From positions 49,274 to 74,785 of the forward strand of contig DHDL01000014.1 of assembly GCA_002399345.1 (NCBI GenBank): 25,512 nt of DNA, in the 5' to 3' direction. Positions 1 through 7,783 of the stretch are shown one piece after another. Below the pieces are notes generated by a model. It was not told the DNA's origin. It did no database searches and saw nothing but the letters and a program-made list of their open reading frames with translations. Position numbers and translations under genes: made by a program. Source of the DNA: Thermoanaerobacterales bacterium UBA4877. Its GTDB lineage: Bacteria; Bacillota; Thermoanaerobacteria; Thermoanaerobacterales; UBA4877. Each line of letters begins with the position of its first letter. Positions within the stretch are counted from its first letter, which is position 1.

Positions 1-3000
1 CCTATAAGGAATTGAAACCAACAAACCTACGCAAAAAGCCATGGAACTTAAGCTAGTTTTTAGAATACCTATAAGGAATTGAAACCGGCGATCGCCTCAT
101 CCAGCTCTTTCGTGATTGCAGGTTTTTAGAATACCTATAAGGAATTGAAACCTTAACAGAAATAGGGAAGATGATATCTGGATATATAAGGTTTTTAGAA
201 TACCTATAAGGAATTGAAACTAAGCCTGTACAGCTGCAATCAAGAGGCGCTTGTTTGGTTTTTAGAATACCTATAAGGAATTGAAACCCCATTCCCAAGC
301 TTCTTTAGCCCACGTACTAGGACTGGTTTTTAGAATACCTATAAGGAATTGAAACAACAAATTCAATAAATCTTGTCCTTCAATGTACCCCGTTTTTAGA
401 ATACCTATAAGGAATTGAAACAGGTCGAGAATCAACTTTTTTCCAAAGTCTTTCCTCGTTTTTAGAATACCTATAAGGAATTGAAACCTAATCGTCATGT
501 CCTCAAGCTTTTCTTGATATTCCCGTTTTTAGAATACCTATAAGGAATTGAAACTATTCCCTAAAATCATCCATTGCGTCTTTAAGAAAATCCGTTTTTA
601 GAATACCTATAAGGAATTGAAACAATTTCGAGTCGCCTCAGCAGGAAATTTCTGCGCTGAGTTTTTAGAATACCTATAAGGAATTGAAACTCGAATAGTC
701 TGGAAGGATACGGAAGTTCGTTCCAAAAGTTTTTAGAATACCTATAAGGAATTGAAACTTTGTCGAGGATTTTCGAGAATCCAAGCAAACATGCCGTTTT
801 TAGAATACCTATAAGGAATTGAAACAATACCCCAGATGAATGCTGTGGAAAGTGGTTCAGTGAGTTTTTAGAATACCTATAAGGAATTGAAACAAAAGAG
901 GATTGCTCTCTATACTCTGCATGTTCTTTTAGTTTTTAGAATACCTATAAGGAATTGAAACGAGACGCAAACCATTCGGCGGTATCGATCGTAGATAGTT
1001 TTTAGAATACCTATAAGGAATTGAAACAAATAGCCCCGGTTGTTCATAGCCTTTGCACCTCTGGTTTTTAGAATACCTATAAGGAATTGAAACATATGGC
1101 CAAGAAGGAGGATAAATAATGTTCTATGGAGTTTTTAGAATACCTATAAGGAATTGAAACATGTCCGAACTATCTACGCTAGCCATTATTTGGTTAAGTT
1201 TTTAGAATACCTATAAGGAATTGAAACTAAGCCTGTACAGCTGCAATCAAGAGGCGCTTGTTTGGTTTTTAGAATACCTATAAGGAATTGAAACTACGGT
1301 TCGCTGCACCCTACGGCACGGTAGTCAGAAGAGTTTTTAGAATACCTATAAGGAATTGAAACTGGGAAAAGAGTTTGAGAAGGAGGTTGAAAGGGTGAGT
1401 TTTTAGAATACCTATAAGGAATTGAAACATTTTCTTCCGATGTACTCAGAATATAGGCACTCAGTTTTTAGAATACCTATAAGGAATTGAAACTCTATCT
1501 CCCGTTCGTCAGCGGTATGTATCCATTCGTTTTTAGAATACCTATAAGGAATTGAAACTAGAAAAATGTTCTCTCATTTTTGCCTCAAAAAATCGTTTTT
1601 AGAATACCTATAAGGAATTGAAACTGTCTATGCGGATCCATCTGGCGCTTATTTAGTTGTGGTTTTTAGAATACCTATAAGGAATTGAAACCGGTAGGCC
1701 AAGTAAGCAATGCTCTAAATAAGCTATCGTTTTTAGAATACCTATAAGGAATTGAAACAGAAAATCGACGGGAATACACGATAGGCAGACCTAGCAGTTT
1801 TTAGAATACCTATAAGGAATTGAAACAAGATTCTACTTGGGAGCTAATAAGTAAATATATTTGGGGTTTTTAGAATACCTATAAGGAATTGAAACTTGTA
1901 ATGCACCTGCTTACCGTCAACACTTAATTTGAGTTTTTAGAATACCTATAAGGAATTGAAACAGTGCACAGAGCCGGTTGACCCCAGCCGTGTAATCCGT
2001 TTTTAGAATACCTATAAGGAATTGAAACTTTTTATCGGCATCGGCTCAATTGGCTTTATCTTAGTTTTTAGAATACCTATAAGGAATTGAAACCGGCTCA
2101 GAAGGAGCATTAAAAACGGTATTTCAATATGTTTTTAGAATACCTATAAGGAATTGAAACAGCCTCCACAGTACCAACCATGAGACTACACAGCTTAGGT
2201 TTTTAGAATACCTATAAGGAATTGAAACTTCGAGAAAGGGAACGGCATGCCGGAACTCTATGTGAGTTTTTAGAATACCTGTAAGGAATTGAAACCCGCA
2301 GTTGTAGCCGTGATTTCGTCTCCATTTATGTATTTTTAGAATACCTATAAGGAATTGAAACTCGAAATCCCATGCCCATTCTCTCGCAAGCGGTTTTGCG
2401 TTTTTAGAATACCTATAAGGAATTGAAACGCAGCAAGAAATATCGGAAATACAACCAGCATAAAGGAGTTTTTAGAATACCTATAAGGAATTGAAACCGG
2501 TGTTATACCGGGTACGCCAAAACCTACTTTGCTGAGTTTTTAGAATACCTATAAGGAATTGAAACATGTCGAAATAAAAAATAACCCTATATGGGGTGTA
2601 GGTTTTTAGAATACCTATAAGGAATTGAAACATTTTCGAGGAGGTGCGACATGAATTCATTCACAGCGGTTTTTAGAATACCTATAAGGAATTGAAACTT
2701 CTGCGTCGGGATGTAGTTTTTCTACGCTGTTCATGTTTTTAGAATACCTATAAGGAATTGAAACTGGACTGCTTTTTTCGCTTTCGCCGCACCGTTCTTG
2801 GTTTTTAGAATACCTATAAGGAATTGAAACGGGGGTGTGATATGAAGGTAGCAGATATACGGAAAGAAGTTTTTAGAATACCTATAAGGAATTGAAACAG
2901 GTCAAGCGTATAATATACATCTCCTGTGCCATCCTTGTTTTTAGAATACCTATAAGGAATTGAAACATATCGTAATAGCTGCAGATACAATTCTATTTGT

Positions 3001-3032
3001 AAGTTTTTAGAATACCTATAAGGAATTGAAAC
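1..3032 (+). CRISPR. CRISPR array, type I-B-like repeat, 46 repeats and 45 spacers, open at left edge
   Basis: A 30-nt repeat (starts GTTTTTAGAATACC, ends AAGGAATTGAAAC) recurs every 65-69 nt. The first copy is cut to its last 18 nt (1-18); full copies run from 56-85 to 3003-3032. Spacers are 35-39 nt. Forty-three full copies are identical; 2266-2295 has A to G at repeat position 16 and 2332-2361 has G to A at position 1. The 3' end ATTGAAAC is the known 8-nt crRNA handle of clostridial type I-B systems, so the array should be transcribed on the + strand with its leader off the left edge, and the right-hand spacers should be the oldest. One spacer occurs twice (221-257 and 1228-1264). No cas gene lies in the window, so the subtype rests on the repeat alone. 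Minus-strand open frames inside the array are repeat artefacts. Confidence 0.98.
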
Positions 3033-3053
3033 TATGGACCCGTAAAGTGGTAA

Positions 3054-3404
3054 TTCCTCCGGTACAATCTTTATTGGGAAAGCACATCAAAACATAGGCA
3101 AAGGGACAAATTTGTCGATAGTATAATTGCTGATAATGAATTGTTGGATATCTTAAAGACCGCACTTGATTTTTCAATTTTTGGAGGGATGCAGTTATAT
3201 AGACATCAAGATGAATTAAACATTGATACGCCTTCTATTTGTTATATGATATCCACATCTTTCATGAAGTTATGGAGGTTAATGATGAGGAAATAGCAGA
3301 AATTATTAGAGAGTAAATCTCTTTTATACAAATATGGCACAGAAGATCTTTATTGCTTTAACATTGATCAGATTGAGTGGGCTGATGTAAACTTATTAAA
3401 TTAA
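3054..3404 (+). pseudogene. Broken gene of unknown function beside the CRISPR trailer end
   Basis: One frame from about 3054 to the TAA at 3402-3404 reads like real protein (pieces include DNELLDILKTALDFSIFGG, MQLYRHQDELNIDTPSIC and EDLYCFNIDQIEWADVNLLN). It has no plausible start, since a TAA lies just upstream at 3051-3053, and an in-frame TAG at 3294-3296. Between about 3262 and 3312 the neighbouring frame looks more natural (HEVMEVNDEEIAEIIRE), so two compensating indels explain the break better than the TAG alone. The N-terminus is missing: the last CRISPR repeat ends only 21 nt before the readable part. I do not recognise the family. It may be a phage- or plasmid-derived fragment or a gene cut when the locus rearranged. 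Confidence 0.5.
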
Positions 3405-3736
3405 TATGTTTTGAATTTTTCTTTTCTAGTATTTTTCTACTCATAACAAAAATCCGTTGTCATGAAATGTGGAACAGGCTATCGAAGCCGAGGCTCAGGT
3501 GTGTTTGGCAAGCTCTATGCCATATATGGCATAGTTGATATTTTTGTGAGCAATGTCGGAAAACATTGCGGCAATGGCTGTTATGCTTACGCCATTGGAA
3601 AGGGAAACTCTCCTCGGACGATTCCAGTTATGTTACCGGAGAATGTATTCAGGTTGGTGGGGGTATCCAGTGATTGGCGGTTCATGCTATAATATAGGAT
3701 ATATACATAAGTTCAATTGCTATAAGGGGGATACGA
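3405..3736. other. Gene-free stretch with a 20-bp perfect palindrome
   Basis: I see no convincing gene here. Two overlapping open frames of 70-76 codons (3462-3692 and 3553-3765) lack good ribosome binding sites, have odd composition and match nothing I know; the second runs into the HAD gene. The stretch holds a perfect palindrome at 3515-3534. A TATAAT at 3688-3693 could be the -10 of the HAD gene promoter, but the hexamer 17 nt upstream (ATCCAG) is a poor -35. Confidence 0.4.
3515..3534. repeat. Perfect 20-bp palindrome
   Basis: CTATGCCATATATGGCATAG is its own reverse complement. It could be the operator of a dimeric regulator or the end of a lost mobile element. It sits about 200 bp upstream of the HAD gene start, far for a simple operator. 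Confidence 0.6.
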
Positions 3737-4369
3737 ATGACGATAAAAAAATCATTTATATTTGATGTGGACGGTACCCTTACAGATACAGAAAAGGTAA
3801 CAGTGAATGCACTGAGGAAGACTATGAAGCAGCTTTATTCGAAGGAGTATACCTTTGACCAGTTGAGGTTTACTTTTATGCATACCGGAGAAGGAGCCTT
3901 AAGGGAATTGGGTGTGCAGGATATAGACGGTACATTTGAGATATGGGGTAAAAATATAATAGATATGTATGATAGAGTGGTGCTATATCCCGGTATTGAA
4001 CAAATGCTTAAAATATTAAAGAAAAATAGCAAAAAGCTAGGGATTGTCACATCAAGAGACAGGTATGAGGTAGATATAGATTATGTTCTCGAGAGAATTT
4101 TCTGTTATTTTGATGTGGTGGTTCCGCACAGAGCCGGTCTTCGGCCAAAACCATATCCCGATCAGCTGTTGGAGGTTTTAAACAGACTGGATACAAGGCC
4201 GGAAGAGGCTTTTTATATAGGTGACAGCAGGTTTGATTATGAATGTGCAAAAAGCAGCTGTGTGGATTTCATTCTTGCCAATTGGGGAGAGAGTGACAGG
4301 CGTGGTAATATACCGTCCGAAGACATTATTGTGTGTAACCGTCCAGAGGAATTATACAAATTCATATAA
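3737..4369 (+). CDS. HAD-superfamily phosphatase, subfamily IA
   Basis: A cytoplasmic phosphohydrolase of 210 residues. The four HAD motifs are visible: DVDGTLTD at 10-17 with nucleophile D10 and acid/base D12, TSR at 105-107, the motif III lysine K138 in RPKPYPD, and GDSRFD at 162-167. A helical cap lies between about residues 18 and 90, which fits a phosphoglycolate phosphatase / beta-phosphoglucomutase-like fold. The start ATG follows AAGGGGG at a good distance. Substrate cannot be read from the sequence. It stands alone between decayed DNA and the antiporter gene, which has its own promoter. A second HAD phosphatase lies in thiamine operon 2, but the two differ in cap sequence and motif IV and are not recent duplicates. 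Confidence 0.85.
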   Translation: MTIKKSFIFDVDGTLTDTEKVTVNALRKTMKQLYSKEYTFDQLRFTFMHTGEGALRELGVQDIDGTFEIWGKNIIDMYDRVVLYPGIEQMLKILKKNSKKLGIVTSRDRYEVDIDYVLERIFCYFDVVVPHRAGLRPKPYPDQLLEVLNRLDTRPEEAFYIGDSRFDYECAKSSCVDFILANWGESDRRGNIPSEDIIVCNRPEELYKFI

Positions 4370-4452
4370 TTGTTTAAAATAAGCAATTGGATAAAATTGT
4401 ATTTATAATTGTGCTTTTGTCGATAATGATTTAAAAAAATCATAAATTGTCC

Positions 4453-4481
4453 TTGACTAATCTTTATAGTTTATATATAGT
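4453..4481 (+). promoter_or_regulatory. Sigma-A-type promoter of the first antiporter gene
   Basis: TTGACT (4453-4458), a 17-nt spacer and TATAGT (4476-4481) are close to consensus. The expected start near 4488 leaves a leader of about 100 nt that holds a cre-like site and a small hairpin (4535-4551, stem CCTTTCT/AGAAAGG). Confidence 0.7.
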
Positions 4482-4512
4482 TAATACATCGAACAAGCTT
4501 TTTTATAAATCA

Positions 4513-4526
4513 TGAAAACGTTTGAT
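4513..4526 (+). promoter_or_regulatory. Possible CcpA (cre-like) site in the antiporter leader
   Basis: TGAAAACGTTTGAT differs from the cre consensus TGWAARCGYTWNCW at one position (A for the late C). It lies about 25 nt downstream of the predicted start site, where CcpA usually acts as a roadblock. A 14-nt degenerate match can arise by chance. Confidence 0.35.
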
Positions 4527-4591
4527 AACATTATCCTTTCTTATAGAAAGGTTGATTAATATATAATAAATACTAGGGGGTAGGGCAATAG

Positions 4592-5971
4592 ATGGAAAAC
4601 CAAAAGGAGAAAATTAGCGGCAAGGCTTTAATTCCATTTCTGGTCTTTATACTTGTGTATATGGGGACGGGACTGATTCTTCAATCCCAAGGTGTGGACA
4701 TGGCATTTTATCAACTGCCGGCACCTGTTGCGGCATTTGTAGCAGTTATCTTTGCATTTATAATGCTTGACGGCAGCTTGGATGATAAATTTAACACATT
4801 CGTTAAAGGCTGTGGTGATGAGAATATCACCATAATGTGTATAATCTATATTTTAGCAGGTGCATTTTCTACTGTTTCGAGTGCTATGGGTGCTGTAGAC
4901 TCAACAGTAAATTTTGCACTTTCTTTAATACCTGCTCATTTTATAACACCGGGAATTTTTATAATATCATGTTTTATTTCAATAGCCACAGGTACATCAG
5001 TAGGAACAATAGCGGCAGTAGGCCCTATAGCTATGGGTCTTGCAGAGAAGGCAGGGCTGAATATGCCATTGGTGGTTGCTGCATTACTTGGTGGAGCAAT
5101 GTTTGGGGACAACCTATCAGTAATTTCCGATACAACGATTGCAGCCACAAGAACTCAAGGATGTGAAATGAGAGATAAGTTCAGAATGAATATAATGATG
5201 GCTTTACCGGCTGCCATAATCACTATTATTTTATTAATAATCTTTGGTAAACCGATTGAGGCTGTTGCAGCGACAACCCATCCATATAATATAATCAAAA
5301 TGCTGCCTTACATATTGGTTCTAGTAACGTCACTTATGGGGGTAAACGTATTCGTAGTGCTTACTGCAGGAATTCTGTCATCGGGTGTTATAGGTTTAAT
5401 TTATAAGAATTTTACTTTATTGGTTTTTGGGCAACAGATTTATGAAGGTTTTTTAAGTATGGTTGAAATATTTATATTATCAATGTTAATTGGCGGTCTT
5501 GCTCAAATGGTGTCCGAGGCAGGAGGAATTCGTTGGCTATTGTATAAAGTAAGTGGCATGATTAAGAGCAGAAAATCAGCAGAAGTAGGGATAGCTGCAT
5601 TAGTAAGTTTGACTGATGCGGCTACAGCAAATAACACGATAGCTATTATTATTAACGGGCCGATTGCTAAAGGGCTTAGTAATAAGTATAAGGTGGATCC
5701 TAGGAGATCAGCTTCATTATTAGATTCGTTTTCTTGCGTGATGCAGGGTATTATACCCTATGGCGCACAAATGCTCATTGCTATTGGATTGACAAACGGT
5801 GCTGTCAGCCCATTTCAGGTTATGCCGTTATTGTGGTATCAGATGCTGCTGGGCCTGCTTGTGATTGTTTCGATTTTTGTACCTTATACTGATGGGTTTA
5901 TTAGAAGAGATCCTTGGAATTTTGAACATGATATGCCGGAACATAAGGTTAAAGCTGAAGCAGGGAACTAA
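4592..5971 (+). CDS. NhaC-family (Na+/H+ antiporter superfamily) membrane transporter
   Basis: A 459-residue polytopic inner-membrane protein, the usual length for Pfam Na_H_antiporter (NhaC-type) members, with about 11-12 hydrophobic segments starting at residue 13. Family signatures are the GTSVGTIAAVGPIAMG stretch (134-149), MFGDNLSVISDTTIAAT (170-186) and the later DAATANNT motif. Members exchange Na+ for protons, or malate or amino acids for lactate or other solutes, so the substrate is not certain. The gene has its own promoter (4453-4481). Its stop lies 20 nt before the thiamine operon promoter and the TPP riboswitch follows, so co-regulation with thiamine genes is unlikely. A paralogue lies at 20028-21386. 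Confidence 0.85.
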   Translation: MENQKEKISGKALIPFLVFILVYMGTGLILQSQGVDMAFYQLPAPVAAFVAVIFAFIMLDGSLDDKFNTFVKGCGDENITIMCIIYILAGAFSTVSSAMGAVDSTVNFALSLIPAHFITPGIFIISCFISIATGTSVGTIAAVGPIAMGLAEKAGLNMPLVVAALLGGAMFGDNLSVISDTTIAATRTQGCEMRDKFRMNIMMALPAAIITIILLIIFGKPIEAVAATTHPYNIIKMLPYILVLVTSLMGVNVFVVLTAGILSSGVIGLIYKNFTLLVFGQQIYEGFLSMVEIFILSMLIGGLAQMVSEAGGIRWLLYKVSGMIKSRKSAEVGIAALVSLTDAATANNTIAIIINGPIAKGLSNKYKVDPRRSASLLDSFSCVMQGIIPYGAQMLIAIGLTNGAVSPFQVMPLLWYQMLLGLLVIVSIFVPYTDGFIRRDPWNFEHDMPEHKVKAEAGN

Positions 5972-5990
5972 AAGCAGCTGTATTTATTAG

Positions 5991-6019
5991 TTGACATAAA
6001 CTGCATCAAATGATAAATT
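5991..6019 (+). promoter_or_regulatory. Promoter of thiamine operon 1
   Basis: A perfect -35 TTGACA (5991-5996), a 17-nt spacer and TAAATT (6014-6019). The predicted start near 6026 is just before the TPP riboswitch, as expected for a riboswitch leader. Confidence 0.75.
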
Positions 6020-6035
6020 TATATTAGTTAAATAA

Positions 6036-6122
6036 TTTCTTGCGGGGGAACTCATTGAGTTGAGAAGGTAAAACCTGACCCATTGAACCTGTTAGTTAAT
6101 ACTGGCGGAGGGAAGCAAAAAA
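6036..6122 (+). promoter_or_regulatory. TPP riboswitch (THI element) of tenA-thiD
   Basis: The conserved THI-box blocks appear in order: GGGGGAACTC, GAGTTGAGAAGG, CCTGACCC, TTGAACCTG, TTAGTTAATACTGGCG and AGGGAAGCAAA. The aptamer binds thiamine pyrophosphate in the nascent RNA. A strong intrinsic terminator follows 20 nt later, so control is by transcription termination: bound TPP should favour the hairpin and switch off tenA and thiD. Confidence 0.97.
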
Positions 6123-6141
6123 TACAATGCGGTATTTGATT

Positions 6142-6178
6142 AGGACGCTGCCCAAAGTGACAGCGTCCTTTTTGTTGT
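6142..6178 (+). terminator. Riboswitch attenuator terminator
   Basis: A perfect 9-bp stem, AGGACGCTG (6142-6150) with CAGCGTCCT (6161-6169), a 10-nt loop and a T-tract. It lies between the TPP aptamer and tenA and is the expression platform of the riboswitch. Confidence 0.9.
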
Positions 6179-6223
6179 TATACGCCCCTTGCAATTGAAA
6201 GAAAGAGTTTAGGAGGAAACCAT

Positions 6224-6892
6224 ATGTCTTTTATGAAAGAGACCTACAGCCGTGCCTTGCCTATTTGGGATGACTGCAAGGAAACTTCGTTTGTAAGGGA
6301 ACTTCAAAAAGGAACTTTGCCTATGGAGAAGTTTGAGCAGTACATTATTCAGGACAGCATTTACTTAAAACACTATGCTCGTATTTACGGTAAGGCTATA
6401 TATCATTCTACGACATTAAAGGATATTCAAATGTTTTATTCAGCACTTTGTTTTGTGACAGATAAAGAATCTGCCGTCCGATTAAATTATTTAAAGCAGT
6501 TTGGATTAACAGATGATGATATAGAGAGTATTGCTCCTCTTCCTGAGAATAAAAACTACATTGTTTATATGCTGGATATTGCAGAGAAGGGTAATACTTG
6601 CGAAATGTTGATGGCGGTACTTCCATGTATGCTGAGTTATTGCTATATATTCCGAAGTGTAGCTTCTGATCCTCAAACAAAAAAATCGTGGTATTGTGAT
6701 CTTATTGAGGACTATGCGAATGAAGACTATTTGGAGAATTGCAAGATATGGAGTGGTTTTGCAGAAGAAAAATGTTCCGGTTTGTGTGATTGCGAAAGAG
6801 AAGAATTGGCAGAGATTTTTGAAAAAGCTAGCCGTCTGGAGCTGGGTTTTTGGGATATGTCTTACAGACAGCATGGTACGATTACTTATTAA
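6224..6892 (+). CDS. tenA: TenA, aminopyrimidine aminohydrolase (thiaminase II family)
   Basis: A 222-residue helical enzyme of the TenA/thiaminase II family. It releases HMP (4-amino-5-hydroxymethyl-2-methylpyrimidine) from degraded thiamine such as formyl-aminopyrimidine, for salvage. Visible landmarks are D44 in IIQDSIYL, the catalytic Cys C135 in AVLPCMLSY and E206 in RLELGFW, which line up with the active-site Asp, Cys and Glu known from Bacillus subtilis TenA. The start ATG follows AGGAGGAAA. It is the first gene behind TPP riboswitch 1 and lies 23 nt before thiD, whose product phosphorylates the HMP made here. Confidence 0.93.
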   Translation: MSFMKETYSRALPIWDDCKETSFVRELQKGTLPMEKFEQYIIQDSIYLKHYARIYGKAIYHSTTLKDIQMFYSALCFVTDKESAVRLNYLKQFGLTDDDIESIAPLPENKNYIVYMLDIAEKGNTCEMLMAVLPCMLSYCYIFRSVASDPQTKKSWYCDLIEDYANEDYLENCKIWSGFAEEKCSGLCDCEREELAEIFEKASRLELGFWDMSYRQHGTITY

Positions 6893-6915
6893 TGACTTAA
6901 AGGAGGAAATTTATA

Positions 6916-7719
6916 ATGAAAAGAGTTTTATCAATTGCGGGATCTGATTGCAGCGGTGGGGCGGGAGTACAGGCCGATCTGAAGACCTTTGCAGCACATG
7001 GTGTTTTTGGCATGAGCGTGATTGTCTCTGTAGTAGCTGAGAACACGTCACGGGTTATTGATATACAGGATGTCACTCCTGATATGATTAAAAAGCAGAT
7101 CGACGCTGTGTTTGAAGATATTGGCACAGATGCGGTAAAAGTTGGCATGCTGTCGCAGTCTGTCAGTATGGAGGCCGTGGCAAGCAAGCTTAAGGAATAT
7201 AAACCTGGGAATGTTGTTATTGATCCGGTAATGGTGGCGAAAAACGGATGCCCACTCATGCAGCCGGACTCTATGGAAACTTTAATTAAGGAGGTATTGC
7301 CGCTGGCCGATGTCCTGACTCCTAATATACCCGAGGCGGAGAAGATAGCCGGAATGAGGATTTTTTCTACTTCGGATATGGAGAACGCTGCGAAAAAAAT
7401 CGCGGAGTTAGGGGCGAAAAATGTGTTGGTTAAAGGCGGACATGCGGTAGGGGAGGCTGTTGACGTGTTATTTGACGGGGATAAATGTACTCATTTCACT
7501 GCGCAGCGTATTAACACAAAGAACACACATGGGACAGGCTGCACATATTCCTCGGCTATTGCTTCCAATCTGGCCCAGGGGATGGATTTAAATGATGCGG
7601 TAGATAAGGCTAAAGACTATGTTACCACAGCTATCCGGCATTCACTTCCTATAGGAAAGGGCTGCGGACCTACCCATCACTTTTACGATCTTTACAAAAA
7701 CGGGCTTGCTGATAGATAA
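6916..7719 (+). CDS. thiD: ThiD, HMP / HMP-phosphate kinase
   Basis: A 267-residue ribokinase-fold enzyme that phosphorylates HMP to HMP-P and then HMP-PP, the pyrimidine substrate of ThiE. It shows the N-terminal SIAGSDCSGGAG motif (6-17), VIDPVMVAKNG (101-111), TPNIPEAE and the catalytic anion hole THGTGC (204-209). Length is normal for the family. ThiD may also act on pyridoxal (as PdxK-like members do), but the thiamine context settles the role. The start follows AAAGGAGGAAA. It is the last gene of operon 1 and ends at the two-way terminator shared with recJ. Confidence 0.96.
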   Translation: MKRVLSIAGSDCSGGAGVQADLKTFAAHGVFGMSVIVSVVAENTSRVIDIQDVTPDMIKKQIDAVFEDIGTDAVKVGMLSQSVSMEAVASKLKEYKPGNVVIDPVMVAKNGCPLMQPDSMETLIKEVLPLADVLTPNIPEAEKIAGMRIFSTSDMENAAKKIAELGAKNVLVKGGHAVGEAVDVLFDGDKCTHFTAQRINTKNTHGTGCTYSSAIASNLAQGMDLNDAVDKAKDYVTTAIRHSLPIGKGCGPTHHFYDLYKNGLADR

Positions 7720-7751
7720 AGATACGCGCCGGTTTATGTGAATTGTGTGGA

Positions 7752-7783
7752 TAAAAGATCTGCTTATTTGAGCAGGTCTTTTA
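7752..7783. terminator. Two-way terminator between thiD and recJ
   Basis: A 13-bp stem (7752-7764 with 7771-7783, one G-T pair) and a 6-nt loop, with A-tract and T-tract on the two sides so it can work in both directions. Its right arm lies within the last codons and stop of recJ. Confidence 0.88.

Noticed and set aside
53..1095. Minus-strand open frames of 61-81 codons rich in FQFLIGILKT and VSIPYRYSKN
   Set aside because: These are translations of the CRISPR repeat; the frame recurs only because repeat plus spacer lengths keep it open.
3033..3094. Possible extra spacer and degenerate terminal repeat after 3032
   Set aside because: Sequence near 3070-3094 ends in AAAAC but does not align with the repeat over its length.
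3462..3765. Two overlapping plus-strand frames of 70-76 codons
   Set aside because: No good ribosome binding site, unnatural composition, and the second overlaps the well-supported HAD gene in another frame.
1963..4145. A 13-nt match (GCACAGAGCCGGT) between the spacer at 1963-1998 and the HAD gene, suggesting self-targeting
   Set aside because: A match this short is expected about once by chance for this many spacers against 25 kb, and the flanks do not match.
4391..4427. Sigma-28-like box (GTCGATAA) before the first antiporter
   Set aside because: The nearest upstream TAAA is 23 nt away, not 15, and a good sigma-A promoter follows.
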